A stretch of DNA of 64,000 nt. Source: Paralteromonas sediminis (lineage in GTDB: Bacteria > Pseudomonadota > Gammaproteobacteria > Enterobacterales > Alteromonadaceae). The translations under genes were made by a program, and so were the position numbers. This document shows, piece by piece, positions 18,547 through 27,881 of the stretch. The first letter of the stretch is position 1, and every line of letters starts with the position of its first letter. The notes under the pieces are model-generated. The model was not told where the DNA came from. It did no database searches and worked only from the letters and a program-made list of their open reading frames with translations. Where the stretch lies: positions 248,001 through 312,000 of the forward strand of contig NZ_RPOK01000002.1 of NCBI RefSeq assembly GCF_003820355.1. The letters run 5' to 3'.

Positions 18547-19638
18547 TTATACGTTGAAGCGGAAGTGAATAACGTCGCCGTCTTTGACGATATAATCTTT
18601 GCCTTCTAATCGCCACTTACCCGCATCTTTTGCGCCTGACTCGCCATTAAATTCAATATAGTCGTCAAAGCCGACAATTTCTGCTCTGATGAATCCTTTT
18701 TCAAAATCAGTATGAATCTTACCAGCAGCCTGCGGTGCGGTAGAACCAATAGGATAAGTCCAGGCTCTGACTTCTTTTGGACCGGCAGTAAAGTAAGTTT
18801 CAAGGGTTAGTAGATTGTAACCGGCCCTTATAACACGATTAAGCCCGGGTTCTTCCAAGCCCATGTCCTGCATAAACTCTTCTCTGTCTTCATCGTCAAG
18901 CTCAGCAATATCAGATTCGATAGATGCGCACACAGCGACGACTACGGCATTTTCCTCTGCGGCTAGTGCTGTTACCTTGTCAAGGTGAGGGTTGTTTTCG
19001 AAACCGTCGTCGTTAACGTTGGCAATATACATAGTTGGCTTAATCGTTAACATATTCATGTAAGAAATCGCTGCCAACTCCTCTTTCTCCAAAGAAAGCG
19101 CACGCAAAGGCAAGCCTTCATCCAAATGAGGTTTAATTTTTTCTAGTACTTTCAGTTCGAATTTGGCGTCAGCATCGCCGCCTTTGGCTCGCTTGCCCAC
19201 GCGTATAAGGGCTTTTTCAGTGGTTTCTAAATCAGCCAAAGCCAATTCAGTGTTAATCACTTCAATATCGTCCAATGGACTCACTTTACCCGATACGTGC
19301 ACAATGTTTTCGTCTTCAAAACAACGAACAACATGACCAATTGCGTCTGTTTCACGAATATTGGCAAGGAATTTATTTCCCAAGCCTTCACCTTTTGAGG
19401 CGCCCGCTACAAGACCCGCTATATCCACAAATTCCATAGTGGTTGGGATCACGCGTTCAGGTTTGACGATAGCGGCAAGTTTGTCCAGGCGAGTGTCTGG
19501 CACAGGTACCACGCCGGTATTTGGCTCGATAGTACAAAACGGGAAATTTGCTGCCTCAATGCCCGCTTTGGTTAATGCATTAAAAAGCGTTGATTTACCT
19601 ACGTTAGGTAAGCCGACGATGCCACATTTAAAACCCAT
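18547..19638 (-). CDS. ychF: Ribosome-binding ATPase YchF
   Basis: YchF is an Obg-related P-loop NTPase that prefers ATP, binds ribosomes and is linked to the oxidative stress response. Its 363 aa match E. coli. Seen are G1 ([14 protein letters not shown]), G3 ([12 protein letters not shown]), the non-GTP-type G4 (NVND), a helical insert, and the C-terminal TGS domain ([14 protein letters not shown]). It lies 25 nt downstream of pth, the conserved pth-ychF pair. Confidence 0.97.
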   Translation of the reverse strand: MGFKCGIVGLPNVGKSTLFNALTKAGIEAANFPFCTIEPNTGVVPVPDTRLDKLAAIVKPERVIPTTMEFVDIAGLVAGASKGEGLGNKFLANIRETDAIGHVVRCFEDENIVHVSGKVSPLDDIEVINTELALADLETTEKALIRVGKRAKGGDADAKFELKVLEKIKPHLDEGLPLRALSLEKEELAAISYMNMLTIKPTMYIANVNDDGFENNPHLDKVTALAAEENAVVVAVCASIESDIAELDDEDREEFMQDMGLEEPGLNRVIRAGYNLLTLETYFTAGPKEVRAWTYPIGSTAPQAAGKIHTDFEKGFIRAEIVGFDDYIEFNGESGAKDAGKWRLEGKDYIVKDGDVIHFRFNV

Positions 19639-19663
19639 GATTTGGTTCCTGTGTATGAATCAT

Positions 19664-20263
19664 TTAAACAGTTGGTTTATAGGAGTGAAGCCGGTTTTGT
19701 GCCAGTTTCAACCCGTCTTGCAATAAGATATCTGTACACCTTATTGCTTCGTCTATCACACCTTCTATGGCCAGTTTGTCTTGTGACGACGGTTTCCCGA
19801 GCACATGACCAGTTACGCGACTTTTATGTCCCGGATGACCAATACCTAATCTAAGGCGCAAAAAGTCTTTGTTATTGCCAAGCCTTGCAACAATGTCTCT
19901 GATACCGTTTTGGCTGGAACTGCCGCCTATTTTAAACTTTGCAATTCCCGGATCTAAATCCAGTTCGTCAAAAGCAACCAGAATGGATTCAGGTGCAATG
20001 CGATAAAAGTTGGCTAGGGCTGCAACTGCCTGACCACTTTTGTTCATGTAAGTAGTGGGTATCAGCAGACGGATATCTTTGCCTTGTAGCGTTACCCGAC
20101 CGGTAAAGCCATAAAACTTAGCGTCGTTTGTAAGGGAGGTGTGGTGCGTGCGGGCAAATTCTCTTACGAACCACTCACCCGCATTGTGTCTTGTGTCGGC
20201 ATATTCTGAGCCTGGATTACCCAGGCCCACAATAAGACGAATGTCAGGACAATCGTCAGACAA
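19664..20263 (-). CDS. pth: Peptidyl-tRNA hydrolase
   Basis: Pth releases tRNA from peptidyl-tRNAs that drop off the ribosome. The protein is 199 aa. The conserved features are [19 protein letters not shown], with the catalytic His in RHNAG, and the downstream YMNKSGQ and [10 protein letters not shown] motifs. It lies 5 nt after rplY and before ychF, so the three are likely cotranscribed. Confidence 0.96.
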   Translation of the reverse strand: MSDDCPDIRLIVGLGNPGSEYADTRHNAGEWFVREFARTHHTSLTNDAKFYGFTGRVTLQGKDIRLLIPTTYMNKSGQAVAALANFYRIAPESILVAFDELDLDPGIAKFKIGGSSSQNGIRDIVARLGNNKDFLRLRLGIGHPGHKSRVTGHVLGKPSSQDKLAIEGVIDEAIRCTDILLQDGLKLAQNRLHSYKPTV

Positions 20264-20268
20264 TCTGA

Positions 20269-20904
20269 TTATTCCTCAGAAGCGCCTTCTTCGCCTTCTT
20301 CGTCGTCTGCAGCAGAGGCAGCTCTAGATGGCTTGATGGTCACAACAGCCAAGTCGTGATTTTCGTCACCTTTGGCCAATTCAACAGATGCTACACCAGC
20401 TGGAAGTTTAATGTCTGACAAGTGAACGGTTTGGTCCATTTCAACTGCCGCAACATCAACTTCGATGAACTCAGGCAAGTCTTTAGGAAGACAAGTGATT
20501 TCAATTTCATTCACGTGGTGCTCTGCCACACCGCCAGCCTTAACTGCTTCATTCTTGTTTTCATTCACAAAGTGTAGAGGAACTTGAGTATGAACTTCTT
20601 GACCTGCAATAACACGTTGGAAATCAAGGTGTAGGATTTTAGGCTTATACGGGTGGCGTTGTACGTCTTTAAGTAAAGCTTCAACAGGCTTTCCGTCGAT
20701 ATTCAAGGTAAGAACGTGAGAATAAAACGCTTCGAATTCTTGTGCTTGAAGTACTTTATTGTGTTCAAGTGTTAAAGAAACGGGGGCTTCTTCACCACCG
20801 TAAAGGATCGCAGGCACTTTGTCAGCGTGACGTAGGCGGCGGCTCGCACCTTTCCCCAAGTCTGTACGCACAGCTGCATCCAGATTGAAAATTGCATCAG
20901 ACAT
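20269..20904 (-). CDS. rplY: 50S ribosomal protein L25, long (Ctc/TL5) form
   Basis: L25 binds 5S rRNA in the large subunit. This is the two-domain 211-aa version: an N-terminal L25 fold (about residues 5-95, including [13 protein letters not shown] and [18 protein letters not shown]) and a C-terminal beta domain, then an acidic tail ([13 protein letters not shown]). E. coli has only the short 94-aa form. A hairpin in its leader may be regulatory. Confidence 0.95.
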   Translation of the reverse strand: MSDAIFNLDAAVRTDLGKGASRRLRHADKVPAILYGGEEAPVSLTLEHNKVLQAQEFEAFYSHVLTLNIDGKPVEALLKDVQRHPYKPKILHLDFQRVIAGQEVHTQVPLHFVNENKNEAVKAGGVAEHHVNEIEITCLPKDLPEFIEVDVAAVEMDQTVHLSDIKLPAGVASVELAKGDENHDLAVVTIKPSRAASAADDEEGEEGASEE

Positions 20905-20937
20905 TGTTATGTCTCCAAGTAAAAAAGTAAAATTTCA

Positions 20938-20962
20938 GTAGGTTTTTGCGACCAAAACCTAC
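20938..20962 (-). promoter_or_regulatory. Hairpin in the rplY leader
   Basis: GTAGGTTTT and AAAACCTAC pair perfectly around a 7-nt loop, 34 nt before the rplY start. It could be an L25 autoregulation site. On the opposite strand it is followed by CTGTTTTT, so it may instead stop antisense transcription. Confidence 0.4.
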
Positions 20963-21021
20963 CTGTTTTTATTGCCCCGAATTTAAAGGGCGGCGAATTC
21001 TAGCATTGAGGGAAGGGGAAC

Positions 21022-21534
21022 TCAATCTTTGTTTGTGCGGCGCAGGTTATTATTGTTGTCGCGGCTCTGTTTTATAGCGTCGTCGCTGTGCATGTAATGA
21101 CTTTTAGCGAGCCTGTCATACAAAACTACATTGACGGTAGCCGCTAAATTCAGGCTGTTCGCCGTAGGGATATAAACCACGTCATCGACATCATCAATAA
21201 CAGTTTGCGAGACGCTGCCGTCTTCAGGGCCAAAAATGTAAAAGGCATTTTCAGGATGAGAGTAGGCTGGGAGCGGCGTTGCTCCCTCTACAAGCTCTAT
21301 AGCAATGGTGCTCGCACCTGCGGGCGCCATACTAAGCAGGTCATCAACGCCAATATGAGGAATATGCAAATGCGCATTTTTGGTATCGGAATGAAAATCT
21401 TTTGCGTAGCGAAATCTCTGCCCAGTATAAAATACTGACGACCCACCAAAACAACCGCATGCCCGCAAAATAGCGCCCACATTGGTGGCTGATTTGGGGT
21501 TAATTAACCCAATGGAAACAGTATTAATTGACAA
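21022..21534 (-). CDS. SpoU/TrmH-family RNA 2'-O-methyltransferase
   Basis: This is a SPOUT-fold methyltransferase acting on the ribose of tRNA or rRNA; the target is not identifiable. The 170-aa length is that of the minimal catalytic domain. Motif 1 is seen as NPKSATNVGAILRACG, motif 2 as YIFGPEDGSVSQ and motif 3 as IPTANSLNLAATVNVVLYDR, which together make the SAM-binding knot. The C-terminus is a basic/Asn-rich tail. It lies 14 nt after the lipoprotein gene in the prs-to-ychF run. Confidence 0.88.
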   Translation of the reverse strand: MSINTVSIGLINPKSATNVGAILRACGCFGGSSVFYTGQRFRYAKDFHSDTKNAHLHIPHIGVDDLLSMAPAGASTIAIELVEGATPLPAYSHPENAFYIFGPEDGSVSQTVIDDVDDVVYIPTANSLNLAATVNVVLYDRLAKSHYMHSDDAIKQSRDNNNNLRRTNKD

Positions 21535-21548
21535 ATCAGCGCCTGCAA

Positions 21549-21968
21549 TTATTTCTCTGACTGATGTTGAGCGTTGTTGTCTTCTAGCACTGTGATATGA
21601 GACAGCCTAAAAGGTATGCCAAACTGTGTGGTCGTCATAACATTGGGCTGTGGTATACCCTCAATGCGAACGTTTAATCCATCACGGCGATATTGTTTTT
21701 CAAGTCCTAAAAGGGTAAATCGTGCGCCCTGATTGTTTTCGAAGGCGTAGAACCCGCCTTCAAACGATTTGTATACAATAAAGCCAATATGAGTTTGTGT
21801 AGCTACTTGCACGTTATCCTGCCCACTCGACGAAGCACTGGCTTTTTCCGTGTCCGCCAGTGGCATCGATGACATAGCGTCGCTTTGCTCAGCGTTATCG
21901 TCCTTTTTTTTAGCTTCGCATGCCGCCAACGCAACAATACAAATCAGTGTGGTTAACACAAAACGCAT
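21549..21968 (-). CDS. Small lipoprotein, function unknown
   Basis: The 139-aa protein has a lipoprotein signal ending in the lipobox LAAC (Cys near residue 17). A Lys/Asp/Ser-rich linker of about 35 residues follows, then a compact domain of about 80 residues (THIGFIVYKSFEGGFYAF) that looks beta-rich. GGGAG lies 9 nt before the ATG. It sits 30 nt after prs, probably in the same transcript. I do not recognise the family. Confidence 0.7.
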   Translation of the reverse strand: MRFVLTTLICIVALAACEAKKKDDNAEQSDAMSSMPLADTEKASASSSGQDNVQVATQTHIGFIVYKSFEGGFYAFENNQGARFTLLGLEKQYRRDGLNVRIEGIPQPNVMTTTQFGIPFRLSHITVLEDNNAQHQSEK

Positions 21969-21998
21969 CGGTTCTACTCCCTGTAAAATAAGCGTTGT

Positions 21999-22946
21999 TT
22001 AATAATCAAACATTGCCGAAATTGATTCTTCATTACTAATACGACGAATGGTTTCTGCAAGCATCTCTGACAGTGTAAGCTGTTTAACTTTACCGATACT
22101 ACGCATTTCTGGCGCTAGCGGAATACTGTCAGTTACGATAATTTCGTCAATCACAGATTCTTGTAGATTTTTTGCTGCATTGCCTGAAAATATAGCGTGT
22201 GTCGCATAGGCGAACACGCGTTTTGCTCCGTGAGATTTCAGCGCTTCTGCTGCTTTTGCAAGCGTGCCGCCTGTGTCTATCATGTCGTCTACTATGATGC
22301 AGTCTCTGTCTTGTACATCACCGATAATGTTCATTACCTGAGCAACATTTGCCTTGGGGCGACGTTTGTCGATAATTGCTAAATCAGTATCATTAAGCAG
22401 TTTTGCTGTTGCGCGTGCTCTTACCACGCCACCGATATCTGGTGAAACAACAACAGGATCAGCAAAATCGCGTTTAAACATATCGTCAAGTAAAATAGGG
22501 GTACCAAAAGCATTGTCTACAGGCACATCAAAGAAACCTTGTATTTGCTCGGCGTGCAGGTCTATGGTCAATACTCTGTCTACCCCGACATTCGACAAGA
22601 AATCTGCAACAACTTTCGCGGTAATAGGTACGCGCGCAGACCTGACACGGCGATCCTGGCGAGCATAGCCAAAATAGGGGATAACCGCAGTGATACGCCC
22701 CGCAGAGGCACGGCGCAGAGCGTCAATCATCACGATCAATTCCATTAGGTTATCGTTAGTCGGCGCACAGGTAGACTGGATAATAAAAACGTCCGAGCCT
22801 CGGACGTTTTCATGAATTTCTACGCTTATTTCACCGTCACTGAAACGGCCAACGCTGGCATTACCTAATTTGGTATAAAGACGATCGGCGACTTTCTGTG
22901 CAAGTTCGGGGACTGCGTTACCTGCAAAAAGTTTCATATCTGGCAC
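21999..22946 (-). CDS. prs: Ribose-phosphate pyrophosphokinase
   Basis: This enzyme makes PRPP from ribose 5-phosphate and ATP for nucleotide, His, Trp and NAD synthesis. The start chosen is GTG ([17 protein letters not shown]), preceded by GAGGAAA, giving 315 aa as in E. coli. A longer frame that runs back through the tRNA-Gln gene is rejected. Seen are the ATP loop region (FGYARQDRR), the ribose-phosphate-binding DDMIDTGGT and the C-terminal [13 protein letters not shown]. It is downstream of ispE and tRNA-Gln. Confidence 0.98.
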   Translation of the reverse strand: MPDMKLFAGNAVPELAQKVADRLYTKLGNASVGRFSDGEISVEIHENVRGSDVFIIQSTCAPTNDNLMELIVMIDALRRASAGRITAVIPYFGYARQDRRVRSARVPITAKVVADFLSNVGVDRVLTIDLHAEQIQGFFDVPVDNAFGTPILLDDMFKRDFADPVVVSPDIGGVVRARATAKLLNDTDLAIIDKRRPKANVAQVMNIIGDVQDRDCIIVDDMIDTGGTLAKAAEALKSHGAKRVFAYATHAIFSGNAAKNLQESVIDEIIVTDSIPLAPEMRSIGKVKQLTLSEMLAETIRRISNEESISAMFDY

Positions 22947-22980
22947 AAGTGTTTCCTCGGTGCGTATCAAGCTGAATAGA

Positions 22981-23056
22981 TGGCTGGGGTAGCTGGACTC
23001 GAACCAACGAATCGCGGGATCAAAACCCGCTGCCTTACCAACTTGGCTATACCCCA
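22981..23056 (-). tRNA. tRNA-Gln (UUG) between ispE and prs
   Basis: A 76-nt cloverleaf with encoded CCA, identical base for base to the two tRNA-Gln genes near 15.6 kb. It has no separate terminator, so it is probably cut from the lolB-ispE-prs transcript. The ispE-tRNA-Gln-prs order is also found in Pseudomonas and other gammaproteobacteria. Confidence 0.98.
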
Positions 23057-23073
23057 TCAGGTTAATTGTAGTC

Positions 23074-23922
23074 TTAAATGCTGTACTGCTTTAATTGTTT
23101 TAATAACGGTGATGTATGTACGCCCTGTGCAATAAATCCGCTCCACTGAGACGGAAGCTGCTTAAGGGTTTTTTCAGCAGATATTCTGTCAGAAAATACG
23201 GAAAACACACATGCACCAGTGCCAGTCATTCGCGACGGGGCGAATTGTAGCAACCACTGTAATAATTTTGCAACTTCAGGATGCCTTTTACAGACAATTT
23301 CCTGGCAATCATTTTGGGTGGCATTAAAAGAATAGTGCTGCGAAGAAATGACGGGCGTTTTTCTGGGCAAATCAGCGGCTGTAAATATAGCTTGTGTACT
23401 CACGTGTACATTAGGGTGAGCAACTAAAAACACGGTGTCGGGTGTGGTGATATCGGTGAATTTGTCTCCGGTACCCTCTGCAAAGGTGGTTCTGCCGTGG
23501 ATAAATACAGGTACGTCCGCACCTAGCTGCTGACCAAGTTCAATCAGTTCCGATTGATTCAATGCAGTTCTCCACATGCTATTGAGTGCACAAAGTGTGG
23601 TGGCTGCGTTGGAAGAACCTCCGCCTACACCGCCACCCATGGGGAGTCGCTTATGAATATGTAACTTGGCCCCTTCAGTGGTTCGCGTTTCGGTCTGAAG
23701 CAACTTTGCAGCCCGATATACCAAGTTTTCATGATCAGCCACCCCGGATATTGATTGTGCGAGTGAAATCTCGCCTGTATCACTTGTCTCAACACCAATT
23801 TCATCTCCGTAATCAAGCATTTGGAAGACGGTCTGAAGCGCATGATATCCATCTTCATAGCGCCCCGTAATGTGCAGAAACAAATTGAGTTTAGCTGGGC
23901 TGGCCCACCAGGTTACTGCCAT
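23074..23922 (-). CDS. ispE: 4-diphosphocytidyl-2-C-methyl-D-erythritol kinase
   Basis: IspE phosphorylates CDP-methylerythritol in the MEP isoprenoid pathway. It is a GHMP kinase of 282 aa with [11 protein letters not shown] at the N-terminus, the ATP loop [15 protein letters not shown] near residue 95, and the C-terminal motif [12 protein letters not shown]. It overlaps the end of lolB by 10 nt, and the lolB-ispE-prs order matches E. coli. Confidence 0.96.
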   Translation of the reverse strand: MAVTWWASPAKLNLFLHITGRYEDGYHALQTVFQMLDYGDEIGVETSDTGEISLAQSISGVADHENLVYRAAKLLQTETRTTEGAKLHIHKRLPMGGGVGGGSSNAATTLCALNSMWRTALNQSELIELGQQLGADVPVFIHGRTTFAEGTGDKFTDITTPDTVFLVAHPNVHVSTQAIFTAADLPRKTPVISSQHYSFNATQNDCQEIVCKRHPEVAKLLQWLLQFAPSRMTGTGACVFSVFSDRISAEKTLKQLPSQWSGFIAQGVHTSPLLKQLKQYSI

Positions 23923-24530
23923 GATGTCACCTTGAGTTTTATAAAAGCATTGGGTTGCGAAAGGTCGGTAAGTGTCAGCGAATTTGGAAGTATCAAACCG
24001 TCAAAGTCAGCATAACTGTTGTAATGCACTTCCCATTTGCGACATGGGAGGCAGGTTGGTCTGAGTGTCTCAATATAGCCTTGCGCATTGAGCGTTATTT
24101 TGTCGTGGTCGTCAGGAAGTGCTTTTATCCAACGTCGAAGCTGTTGCACGGGAATGTCTAGCCCCGCAATGTCGGCTAACAATTGCTGTGCATTGTCACC
24201 TTGATAGACTTCCCCATCGGCTTCCAAAACTGTAAGCACGGGTGTGATATCGAGGCTAAGAATGGACACACCCAATGAACTAGTAAGTTTCAACGTGCTG
24301 GTGTCTGCAGATGTTTGCCAGCGAACACGAGCACTAAAGCCCTCGTCTTGTTGTTTATAGGCTAATCTGCCTTTTAACTCCCACTGAGAAAATGCCTTCA
24401 GACGAGACTCTTGCAACCGCCAGCCGCCAGTTGCAGCCAGTGATGCATTATCAATAGAAGGTTTGGTCGCACATGCTGAAACCAGACTGATAAATAATAA
24501 AAAGGTGATATGACGCAGGTAATTGGCCAC
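23913..24530 (-). CDS. lolB: Outer-membrane lipoprotein insertion factor LolB
   Basis: LolB accepts lipoproteins from LolA and inserts them in the inner leaflet of the outer membrane. The 205-aa protein has a signal with lipobox VSAC (Cys about residue 20), then the LolB half-barrel with WELKGRLAYKQQDEGFSA and the late RPTCLPCRKWEVHY region. It diverges from hemA across 115 nt, as in E. coli. Confidence 0.92.
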   Translation of the reverse strand: MANYLRHITFLLFISLVSACATKPSIDNASLAATGGWRLQESRLKAFSQWELKGRLAYKQQDEGFSARVRWQTSADTSTLKLTSSLGVSILSLDITPVLTVLEADGEVYQGDNAQQLLADIAGLDIPVQQLRRWIKALPDDHDKITLNAQGYIETLRPTCLPCRKWEVHYNSYADFDGLILPNSLTLTDLSQPNAFIKLKVTSWQ

Positions 24531-24645
24531 AAAATAACCTAAATAATAATAACCAAGAGTTTAATGGGAACAAAAGCTGTCGCAACTTTCAATCATTTTG
24601 CGTTTTTCGTACAATGCCGCTCCAGACTCATCTTGACCAGAAGTA

Positions 24646-25926
24646 ATGACATTCACTGCCCTAGGAATTAACCACAAAACTGCGCCTGTCTCCTTGCGTG
24701 AAAAAGTTGCATTTACGCCAGACTCCATGGCTGATGCGCTGCAAGCGCTTCGTGCGCTCAGTGGTATTCGTGAAGCTGTGATACTGTCAACGTGCAATCG
24801 CACCGAACTTTATATTCATCACGAGGGGGTGGCGCAATCCAGCCTGAGTCAGTGGTTGTCGACATTTCACAAAGTAGACAGCAAAAATATTGAAACACAC
24901 CTTTATACAGAGCAGGACGAGGCAGCACTGAGTCATCTGATAAAAGTGGCAAGCGGACTGGATTCACTGGTGTTGGGCGAGCCACAAATTTTAGGTCAAG
25001 TGAAACAAGCTTACAACGTGGCGAAGCAGAACGGTGCCATTCATCGTCATTTTGACAAGTTGTTTCAGCACGTATTCTCCGCTGCAAAAAAAGTACGCAG
25101 TGAAACCGATATTGGTGCAAATGCTGTGTCTGTGGCGTTTGCGGCAGTGCAGTTGGCGAAGCATATATTTTCTAAACTCAATAAGTTGTCAGTGTTGCTC
25201 ATTGGTGCAGGAGAAACCATAGAATTGGTAGCGAGGCATTTGCAAGACGCTGGGGTTACACAACTTACCGTTGCCAACAGAACGCGCGAGCGGGCTCAAA
25301 ATCTGGCCGAACAGTTAAGTGCAAATGTAATCACTTTGGCACAAATGCCTGAACATTTTCATCAGTACGACATTGTAATCAGCTCCACCGCCAGCCAGCT
25401 GCCTTTAGTAGGAAAAGGGGTTGTTGAAGACGCATTGAAAAAGCGTCGAAACCAACCCGTATTTCTGGTCGACCTTGCGGTGCCAAGAGATATTGAATCG
25501 CAGGTAAACGAACTTGATAATGCGTATTTATATACAGTGGATGATTTGCAGCAAATTGTGGAGGCGAATCTGGCTTCCAGAGAAGAAGCGGCGATTGAAG
25601 CACAGGAAATCATCAATCAACAGGTACAGTCATTTATACAATGGCAAAACAGTCATGAACAAATCGACTTGGTAAAAACGTATCGGGAGCAGTGTTTACA
25701 TACCCAGCAGCAATTTCTTAGCAGAGCGCTGAATCAGTTGCAGGAAGGTCGTGACGCTGAAGAGGTTGTAAAAGAGCTGAGTCACAAATTGAGCAATGCA
25801 CTTATGCATGCACCGACTAAGCTATTAAAAGATAGTGGGTTAAATAGTATGGCGGGTGTATCCGACAAGCTGATAGCCCACTTTGAATTGGATAAGTCCT
25901 CACCGGTAAAGCCCGACAAGGACTAA
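24646..25926 (+). CDS. hemA: Glutamyl-tRNA reductase
   Basis: HemA reduces Glu-tRNA to glutamate-1-semialdehyde, the first step of tetrapyrrole synthesis. The 426-aa protein has the catalytic Cys50 in ILSTCNRTEL, the GxGxxx NADPH loop (LLIGAGETIELVARHL) and the dimerisation helices at the C-terminus. It begins the hemA-prfA-prmC run and is 12 nt upstream of prfA. Confidence 0.97.
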   Translation: MTFTALGINHKTAPVSLREKVAFTPDSMADALQALRALSGIREAVILSTCNRTELYIHHEGVAQSSLSQWLSTFHKVDSKNIETHLYTEQDEAALSHLIKVASGLDSLVLGEPQILGQVKQAYNVAKQNGAIHRHFDKLFQHVFSAAKKVRSETDIGANAVSVAFAAVQLAKHIFSKLNKLSVLLIGAGETIELVARHLQDAGVTQLTVANRTRERAQNLAEQLSANVITLAQMPEHFHQYDIVISSTASQLPLVGKGVVEDALKKRRNQPVFLVDLAVPRDIESQVNELDNAYLYTVDDLQQIVEANLASREEAAIEAQEIINQQVQSFIQWQNSHEQIDLVKTYREQCLHTQQQFLSRALNQLQEGRDAEEVVKELSHKLSNALMHAPTKLLKDSGLNSMAGVSDKLIAHFELDKSSPVKPDKD

Positions 25927-25938
25927 CGGAAACAGTAA

Positions 25939-27024
25939 ATGAAAGCATCTGTAGTAACAAAACTTGAACATTTGGTTGAACGCTTTGATGAGGTACAGGC
26001 ACTCTTGGGCGACCCTGATGTGATTGGTGATCAGGACAAATTTCGGGCCTTATCTAAAGAGTTTTCGCAACTTGAAAGTGTTGTGCAGACTTTTAATCAG
26101 TACAAGCAAACCCTTGATAATCTCGAAGCCGCAGAACTGATGTTACAGGAAGACGATGCAGAGATGCGTGAAATGGCGCAAGAAGAGATAAAGGATGCCA
26201 AGGCGGCCATTGATGAACAGGAACAGGCACTACAAGTACTGTTGTTGCCAAAAGATCCCAACGATGATCACAGTTGCTTTTTGGAAATCCGCGCCGGGGC
26301 GGGTGGCGATGAGGCGGCTATTTTCGCTGGCGATCTGTTTCGCATGTACAGCCGATATGCAGAAACGAAAGGTTGGCGTGTTGAGTTAGTTTCAGCCAAT
26401 GAAGGTGAGCATGGTGGTTTTAAAGAGGTCATCGCGAATATTAGCGGTGAGGGCGCTTACGGTGTAATGAAATTTGAGTCTGGCGGTCATCGCGTTCAAC
26501 GCGTACCAGAAACAGAGTCACAAGGGCGTATTCACACATCAGCGTGCACGGTTGCCGTTTTGCCTGAAATACCCGAATCTGAAGCAATCGAAATTAATCC
26601 TGCTGATCTGCGTATTGATACCTTCAGAGCGTCGGGTGCAGGAGGACAGCACGTTAACAAAACTGACTCCGCAATACGCATCACTCACTTACCCACAGGC
26701 GTTGTGGTGGAGTGTCAGGATGAGCGTTCTCAGCATAAAAATAGAGCTAAAGCCATGTCTGTGCTAAATGCAAGGCTAAATCAGATGGAGCAGGATAAGC
26801 GAACGGAAGAAGAGGCAACAACACGACGTAACTTGGTTGGAAGCGGAGACCGTTCTGAGCGCATTCGCACGTATAACTTTCCTCAGGGCCGGGTCACTGA
26901 CCATCGTATAAATCTAACCTTATACAAGCTCGATGAAGTCATCGAAGGGGATTTGAATGCGTTGGCAGAACCTATCAGGCAAGAGCACCAAGCAGATCTT
27001 CTTGCATCGCTAGCGGACGAATAA
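25939..27024 (+). CDS. prfA: Peptide chain release factor 1
   Basis: RF1 ends translation at UAA and UAG. The protein is 361 aa. The catalytic GGQ lies in [18 protein letters not shown] near residue 235, and the codon-recognition region (PAT/PxT-type) lies in the domain before it. PrmC, which methylates the GGQ glutamine, is encoded immediately downstream. Confidence 0.97.
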   Translation: MKASVVTKLEHLVERFDEVQALLGDPDVIGDQDKFRALSKEFSQLESVVQTFNQYKQTLDNLEAAELMLQEDDAEMREMAQEEIKDAKAAIDEQEQALQVLLLPKDPNDDHSCFLEIRAGAGGDEAAIFAGDLFRMYSRYAETKGWRVELVSANEGEHGGFKEVIANISGEGAYGVMKFESGGHRVQRVPETESQGRIHTSACTVAVLPEIPESEAIEINPADLRIDTFRASGAGGQHVNKTDSAIRITHLPTGVVVECQDERSQHKNRAKAMSVLNARLNQMEQDKRTEEEATTRRNLVGSGDRSERIRTYNFPQGRVTDHRINLTLYKLDEVIEGDLNALAEPIRQEHQADLLASLADE

Positions 27025-27026
27025 GT

Positions 27027-27881
27027 GTGAACATTGGGCAGGCGCGTCAGTGGGCGCGCGGTCTACTTGATGAACCCACAGACGCTGACTATTTGCTGAG
27101 TGCCGTACTAAACAAGCCCAGAAGCTTTTTGTTTGCGTTTGACGATGTAGTCCTGAGCCAAGAGCAAGAATTGCAGTTTAAGGATGCTGTTGAGCGACGA
27201 GTAACGGGTGAACCCGTTGCTTATATTACGGGTGTCAAAGAATTTTGGTCTTTACCGTTATACGTCTCACCAGCAACGCTTATTCCGCGTCCGGAAACTG
27301 AGCTCTTAGTCGAAACCGTGCTAGAAAAAGTTAACATCGAAAAGGCCTCCATCTGCGATCTAGGCACAGGCACGGGGGCAGTAGCCTTGGCTATAGGACA
27401 TGAAAAACCGAACTGGGATGTAGTGGGGGTAGATCGTATAACTCAGGCGGTCATGGTAGCGTCTCAGAATGCGGCAAATTTAGCCATAACTAATGTAGAT
27501 TTTTTGCAAAGTGATTGGTTTTCCTCACTGACAGGAAAAAAATTTGATGCCATAGTGACCAATCCACCGTATGTAGAATCAGACAGTAAATATTTAGCTG
27601 AAGGCGATGTGCGGTTTGAACCCGAGTCGGCACTGTGTGCTGGATATGATGGTTTAGATGATATCCGCATTATTATCGAATGCGCAGGAACACACCTTAA
27701 TCATGGGGGCTGGCTAATGATAGAGCATGGTTTTGATCAGCATCAAAATGTGGCTGCCTTATTGCGCAATGCAGATTTTGTTGACATTGCAGCTATAGAG
27801 GACTTAAATCTTTATCAGAGAGTGACAATTGCTAGGCTTAGAGCTGAGCAAAAGGCAACGCGTGGTAAAGCTTATGAATGA
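27027..27881 (+). CDS. prmC: Release factor glutamine methyltransferase
   Basis: PrmC N5-methylates the GGQ glutamine of release factors. It starts at GTG 2 nt after the prfA stop and is 284 aa. Seen are IPRPETELLVE, the SAM loop CDLGTGTGAVALAI and the substrate-amide motif NPPYVE. Its end overlaps the next gene by 8 nt. Confidence 0.96.
   Translation: MNIGQARQWARGLLDEPTDADYLLSAVLNKPRSFLFAFDDVVLSQEQELQFKDAVERRVTGEPVAYITGVKEFWSLPLYVSPATLIPRPETELLVETVLEKVNIEKASICDLGTGTGAVALAIGHEKPNWDVVGVDRITQAVMVASQNAANLAITNVDFLQSDWFSSLTGKKFDAIVTNPPYVESDSKYLAEGDVRFEPESALCAGYDGLDDIRIIIECAGTHLNHGGWLMIEHGFDQHQNVAALLRNADFVDIAAIEDLNLYQRVTIARLRAEQKATRGKAYE

Noticed and set aside
22947-23057. N-terminal extension of prs
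   Set aside because: It is the tRNA-Gln gene read as protein. GTG at 22946 with GAGGAAA gives the standard length.
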